Shown: piece by piece, positions 6,136 to 9,575 of the stretch | Position numbering within the stretch: position 1 is the stretch's first letter | Layout: every line of letters starts with the position of its first letter | Assembly: GCA_948759685.1 (NCBI GenBank) | Contig: CAQBGY010000099.1 | Coordinates: forward strand, 402-9,976 | Length of the DNA stretch: 9,575 nt | Reading direction: 5' to 3' | DNA from: an uncultured Eubacterium sp. | Lineage (GTDB): Bacteria > Bacillota_A > Clostridia > Lachnospirales > Lachnospiraceae | Position numbers and translations under genes: made by a program | The notes under the pieces: generated by a model | Database searches by the model: none | What the model was told of the DNA's origin: nothing | What the model saw: the letters and a program-made list of their open reading frames with translations, nothing else

Positions 6136-7479
6136 TCAATTGTTCCCATCGCCAGATATATTCTCTTTAGCCATTGTTCTTGCTTCTTCAAACTTCTGTT
6201 TCATAGTAGGATTACCGCGGGTGAGTTTTTTGATAGACAAGTCTTCCGTATCATTGTTTGCTAATCTGAGGTAGTTTTCTGAACTTAACAAATCCTCTTT
6301 CATCTTCTGAAGAGACTTGATTGTCTTGTCAATCTCCTCAATAGCCTTGTTGAACTTATCGCTTGCACGCTGGTAGTGGTTTCCAAACTTATTCCTGAAG
6401 TCATTCAACTTGTTCTCAAAATTGGTGACATCAATACTTTGCTGTCTTGCCATAATGAGTTCACGTTGATATTCAACGCTCTTTCTTGAGGCTTGTGTGA
6501 GTAATGAAATCAAAGGCATGAAGAACTGGGGACGAACCACAAACATTTTAGGATAGCGGTAGGACACATCAACAATTCCCTCATTATAAAAATCATTATC
6601 AGGTTCCAATAATGATACAAGAACCGCATACTCACAACCTTTATCACGCCTGTCCTTATCCAATTTTGCAAGAAAATCTTCATTCTTATGCTTTGTTGCC
6701 GTTTCATCCATTTCGTTCTTCATCTCGAACATTATTGATATGTACTCAAGGTCATCAGCATAATCACGGAAAATGAAATCCCCTTTGCTTCCTTGACTGG
6801 AATCGTTGTCTTTGTCGAAATAAGCATTGGGAAACATAGTTGTACGAACACGGTTAAACTCATTGCTACAATGAACCTCCAATGACTCCCCGATCATCTT
6901 TGTGGACAGCTTAGCTTTGAGATCTTTATAATAGTCTACTAGTTCCTGCTTTTGCTTAAGCTGACGTTCATAATCCTCCTTGATGTTTTTTTCACGGATT
7001 GTCGCCTCCTTCTGTGTTACATCAATCTGACTACGAAGTTCAATAAGTGTGTTTTCCTTTTCTTGAATAATGTCCTTTGCTTTGTTCTGTTCTTCAAGTA
7101 TGGCAACACGAACTTTATTCTCATTCTGCTCAATAACAGATTTTAATTTTGCAATCTCTTCGTTAGCCTTTAAGCGTTCTGCATTAATCTCAAGTTGTTT
7201 AGTTTGATTAAAACTATCCAACTGTGCTTTGAGTTTTACAATTTCATTTTCCTTTTGTGAAAGTTCTAAATCTTTAGCATTTAGTTTATCCTGAAAATTA
7301 TGGGTAAGCTTAAGTGATTCAGCTTCTTGCTTTACTTCACTCTGTTTTTGAATTTCGGAAAGACGAGCTTTTATCTCGGCATCAAATTCCTGAGTTTTAA
7401 CCTGACTTACTATTGAAGCATAATCTGCTTCATCAACTGAAAATACACTACCGCATTGTGGACATTTTAACTCTTTCAT
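6136..7479 (-). CDS. DUF2130-family protein: coiled coil plus PD-(D/E)xK-like domain
   Basis: The 447-residue protein starts with a short zinc-ribbon-like CPQCG (C6, C9) and then a long charged coiled coil from about residue 25 to 190, rich in Lys, Glu and Gln heptads. A conserved globular part follows: GESLEVHCSNEF (198-208), KGDFIFRDY with D234, then ISIMFEMKNEM with E252-x-K254, spacing typical of a PD-(D/E)xK nuclease-like core, and MFVVRPQFFMPL near 312-322. A second helical region (about 330-400) closes the protein. This order and these motifs fit the DUF2130 family, whose members often sit next to type I restriction genes and whose function is not established. Here it lies directly downstream of hsdR, separated by a terminator hairpin, so it is probably transcribed from the 302-nt gap. 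It may act as an accessory to restriction, or lead the transcript into the CBASS operon, whose first gene starts 97 nt after its stop. Confidence 0.85.
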   Translation of the reverse strand: MKELKCPQCGSVFSVDEADYASIVSQVKTQEFDAEIKARLSEIQKQSEVKQEAESLKLTHNFQDKLNAKDLELSQKENEIVKLKAQLDSFNQTKQLEINAERLKANEEIAKLKSVIEQNENKVRVAILEEQNKAKDIIQEKENTLIELRSQIDVTQKEATIREKNIKEDYERQLKQKQELVDYYKDLKAKLSTKMIGESLEVHCSNEFNRVRTTMFPNAYFDKDNDSSQGSKGDFIFRDYADDLEYISIMFEMKNEMDETATKHKNEDFLAKLDKDRRDKGCEYAVLVSLLEPDNDFYNEGIVDVSYRYPKMFVVRPQFFMPLISLLTQASRKSVEYQRELIMARQQSIDVTNFENKLNDFRNKFGNHYQRASDKFNKAIEEIDKTIKSLQKMKEDLLSSENYLRLANNDTEDLSIKKLTRGNPTMKQKFEEARTMAKENISGDGNN

Positions 7480-7541
7480 ACGCTGAAACTAATTTAGATA
7501 TATTAAATTTCGTTCTTTCTGATTGCAAAGTAATATATCAT

Positions 7542-7562
7542 CTATGCATTCTTTTTGCATAG
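7542..7562. promoter_or_regulatory. Inverted repeat, possible operator upstream of the DUF2130 gene
   Basis: CTATGCA (7542-7548) and TGCATAG (7556-7562) are perfect 7-nt reverse complements separated by 7 nt, about 63 nt before the DUF2130 start codon. The half-site length and centre-to-centre distance of 14 nt would suit a dimeric DNA-binding protein, and it lies just upstream of a weak -7-like element. No regulator gene is visible nearby, so this is only a candidate. Confidence 0.25.
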
Positions 7563-7647
7563 CAAGAAAAAGTTTATGCCATTTCCTTTAAATGTAATAT
7601 TTAATATTGCGCGCTATGTACTTGGAGAATCATTTTGCCTCATTACG

Positions 7648-7701
7648 AAAAAACAGATTATAGGTGTTGATTTTCTTTTCTGAAAAAATCAACACCTATA
7701 A
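7648..7701 (-). terminator. Strong hairpin with T-run, terminator of hsdR
   Basis: TTATAGGTGTTGATTTT (7658-7674) and its exact reverse complement (7685-7701) form a 17-bp perfect stem with a 10-nt loop. On the minus strand the stem is followed after 4 nt by six T residues (plus A-run 7648-7653), the layout of an intrinsic terminator. It lies about 80 nt past the hsdR stop codon. On the plus strand no T-run follows directly, so termination should be mainly for the hsdR transcript. Confidence 0.75.
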
Positions 7702-7781
7702 CTCCATTTATATTTATTCAGCACAGCTTCCAGCTTTACTCAACATTATTAATACAGTATTTTTTACTCAAAGCCATTTTA

Positions 7782-9575
7782 TTATTTCCCTGCACTTTCC
7801 AAATCAGTTATATTATTACCAACTACATAAAGATACATGGATGTGACCACTTTTAATGCAGCGTCAATCTCCTCTTCCGTTGCATTTGGAGAAAGATGTG
7901 CTTCATCGTTACGCCACTGCCTCAATAAATCAAGGTAGTCCTTGAATTTTTGTTCACATTCGTCATCACTATATTTGAGCTTCTTCAAACAAGGAAATGC
8001 AAATATACATTCAGATAATCCTGGAGTTTTATCCGGTGTATTCGGGTTGCGAGGCACATCATCTTCGTTGATCAAGTAATATAACTTTTTCAAGTATGCT
8101 TCATATTTTGCTACCAGAGAATTGAAATAAGTTCGCTTCTCCAACAAACCAATCGTTGTATTTACAAATACGTTATTCAATGCGGTCTTAATCAGGCCAT
8201 CAACGCCATCAAGTTGTGGTATACTGGTTTCATTGAGAGTGAAGAAAAATGTGTCCACAATTTCTTTAATATTACGCAGCCTGTTTTTAATAACTTCAAA
8301 TTCATCTTTTAGAACAGTGCAAAGAATCTCTTTCAACTGTTCTTCATCATAAGGGAAATTGGAATTTCTCGCTGTTCTTTCTGCCAAAGCATCAACAAAT
8401 TTACGGACAAGTGTAAGACTGAAAGCTTGTTCCTTTTCCAGGACTTCTGCAAAATTATAATATCTTTCAATTTCCAAAGCTATTTTCTCATCAAACTTCT
8501 CTCTAACGATATTAATTAAAATATCATAACTGTTCCCTGCATGGAAAGCATCTACTACTTCTGGATCTGAAAGAATTTCATCCCAAATCTGTCGAAGTAC
8601 TTTGTCATTTTCGTTTAATAATCCGGCAAATGGACTATTAGCCATATTCAATATCTCTGATACTGGTAACTCATTATCTGGTCTCTTTTGTCCAGGTTCT
8701 CCTATTCGCGAAGAACGAAGTGTTTGTTCCTCATCTTTTAATTCTAATTGTCCTTCATACGACATTTGAATGCGCAACTTATCAAGGTCTATCAAATCCA
8801 AAATCTCCATCGGAAGTGTCTCTTTTGTATAAGGCAAGAACTTGTAGAAAATCTTACAAAAGATGTAAAATCGCTCCAAATCAGGATCAGTGAAGTCAAT
8901 TAACTGAGCTAAGAAACCATATTGGCGAACGTAACGTGAAACCGTTTTACGATAACGGTCTTTTTCATTATCGTCAAGCGGCATAACTCTTTCATCAACT
9001 ATCCGCTTAAGAATAGTTGGCACACCGCTCACTCCGTTACTGGTGACTAATGCCTTGGCTACAGCATCAACTTCTGTTTCGTTGAAAATATTCCACTGCT
9101 CAATATCATGTTTAAGTGTATAAATACGCTGTGTATCCACTTCGCCTTCAAGAGTCGTTTCAGTGTAATAATCTTGAAAAGCTTTCTGTACTTTCGCATG
9201 ATCGTTTCTAAAATCTATAACCATTGTATCTTCCTTTCCAGGGTAACAACGATTCAGACGAGACAATGTCTGAATACATTGTATGCCACCCAAAACGCGG
9301 TCTACATACATCGTATGGAGCAATGGCTGGTCAAAACCTGTCTGGAACTTCTCTGCAACAATAAGAATCTTGTAATCATCTTCTTTAAACTTCTCACGAA
9401 TGCCGTCATCAAAAACGTTACCATCATTCATGTTCGCTTCTGTGCATTTACGTCCGTGACTATCTTCCACTTCGCCTGAGAAAGCCACCAATGTCTTGAT
9501 TTTGCCATCATAGTTATCTGCAATAAGTCTGTCAAATAGACGTTTATAATCTGCGGCTGCACGTCTTGAATCACA
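7782..9575 (-). CDS. hsdR: Type I restriction enzyme R subunit (HsdR), C-terminal 597 residues; 5' end outside the window
   Basis: HsdR is the ATP-driven DNA translocase and nuclease of a type I restriction-modification complex with HsdM and HsdS. The frame is open to the window edge (first visible residues CDSRRAAADYKRLFDRLIAD), so the apparent TTG start at 9491 is internal. Counting from the edge, helicase motif V is at about residues 70-85 (ILIVAEKFQTGFDQ) and motif VI at 102-109 (QTLSRLNR), both hallmarks of the second RecA-like domain of HsdR. The N-terminal nuclease domain and Walker motifs must lie to the right of the window. After the helicase comes a long helical C-terminal region that normally contacts the methylase core. 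Its last 50 residues include QWRNDEAHLSPNATEEEIDA, an R-N-x3-H pattern near residue 555. The gene ends in TAA and is followed by a strong terminator. Nothing in the visible part looks damaged. hsdM and hsdS are not in the window and would be expected upstream. Confidence 0.93.
   Translation of the reverse strand, partial: CDSRRAAADYKRLFDRLIADNYDGKIKTLVAFSGEVEDSHGRKCTEANMNDGNVFDDGIREKFKEDDYKILIVAEKFQTGFDQPLLHTMYVDRVLGGIQCIQTLSRLNRCYPGKEDTMVIDFRNDHAKVQKAFQDYYTETTLEGEVDTQRIYTLKHDIEQWNIFNETEVDAVAKALVTSNGVSGVPTILKRIVDERVMPLDDNEKDRYRKTVSRYVRQYGFLAQLIDFTDPDLERFYIFCKIFYKFLPYTKETLPMEILDLIDLDKLRIQMSYEGQLELKDEEQTLRSSRIGEPGQKRPDNELPVSEILNMANSPFAGLLNENDKVLRQIWDEILSDPEVVDAFHAGNSYDILINIVREKFDEKIALEIERYYNFAEVLEKEQAFSLTLVRKFVDALAERTARNSNFPYDEEQLKEILCTVLKDEFEVIKNRLRNIKEIVDTFFFTLNETSIPQLDGVDGLIKTALNNVFVNTTIGLLEKRTYFNSLVAKYEAYLKKLYYLINEDDVPRNPNTPDKTPGLSECIFAFPCLKKLKYSDDECEQKFKDYLDLLRQWRNDEAHLSPNATEEEIDAALKVVTSMYLYVVGNNITDLESAGK

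Larger units (their letters stand above)
7480..7781. other. Intergenic region between hsdR and the DUF2130 gene
   Basis: No gene is visible in these 302 nt. They contain the hsdR terminator hairpin and a small inverted repeat, both listed separately. Near 7526-7533 the minus strand reads TTACTTTG, one mismatch from the Bacteroidota -7 consensus TAnnTTTG, 47 nt before the DUF2130 start, but I see no properly spaced TTTG -33 box, so promoter placement is tentative. Confidence 0.5.

Noticed and set aside
6510..7146. Short open frames inside the DUF2130 gene on both strands
   Set aside because: They overlap a continuous 447-codon frame with a coiled coil and conserved core, and have no features of their own.
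7664..7846. Plus-strand open frame of 60 codons across the hairpin and the hsdR end
   Set aside because: It spans a terminator stem and the 3' end of hsdR in antisense and has low-complexity composition.
1..9575. CRISPR array, tRNA or rRNA genes, intact insertion sequence, E1 or JAB genes of long type II CBASS
   Set aside because: I looked for regularly spaced direct repeats, cloverleaf arms, transposase motifs, an E1 adenylation fold and a JAB metal motif and saw none.

Overview
The window reads as accessory, defence-rich DNA from a member of the Bacteroidota (a Bacteroides, Parabacteroides or Prevotella-like gut or oral anaerobe). The grounds are the A/T-rich composition, the A-rich leaders without strong Shine-Dalgarno sequences, and gene families whose closest look-alikes I know from that phylum. 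This is inference, because the window holds no rRNA, tRNA or other phylogenetic marker gene.

Layout. The left end (about 1-1020) is decaying DNA. It holds the last 25 codons of a plus-strand gene, then a visibly more G/C-rich remnant of a sigma-54-dependent transcriptional activator broken across three frames, then on the minus strand a broken small membrane protein. Next is a minus-strand gene of 243 codons (1021-1752) of unknown function with an R-N-x3-H motif, apparently shortened by a frameshift in a T7 tract. An A/T-rich spacer follows (1753-2216).

The centre (2217-6038) is a compact minus-strand operon that I read as a CBASS anti-phage system of the 'short type II' layout. In transcription order it is an HNH-SAVED effector nuclease (Cap5 type), a CD-NTase (cGAS/DncV-like nucleotidyltransferase), a stand-alone E2-like protein (no E1, no JAB peptidase), and a fourth gene for a PD-(D/E)xK-like nuclease with a four-cysteine cluster. 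Junctions are a 1-nt overlap (TAATG), a 14-nt overlap and a 9-nt gap. The expected logic is that the CD-NTase makes a cyclic oligonucleotide on infection, the SAVED domain binds it and the HNH domain degrades DNA, while the E2-like protein tunes the CD-NTase by acting on its C terminus. The fourth nuclease has no assigned place in that scheme and is the most interesting element here.

The right part (6136-9575), also minus strand, carries a DUF2130-type coiled-coil/PD-(D/E)xK-like protein and the C-terminal 597 codons of a type I restriction HsdR subunit that runs off the window. A strong hairpin with a T-run ends hsdR. HsdR, DUF2130 and CBASS stand in tandem on one strand, so this is a defence island, bordered on the left by debris of older insertions.
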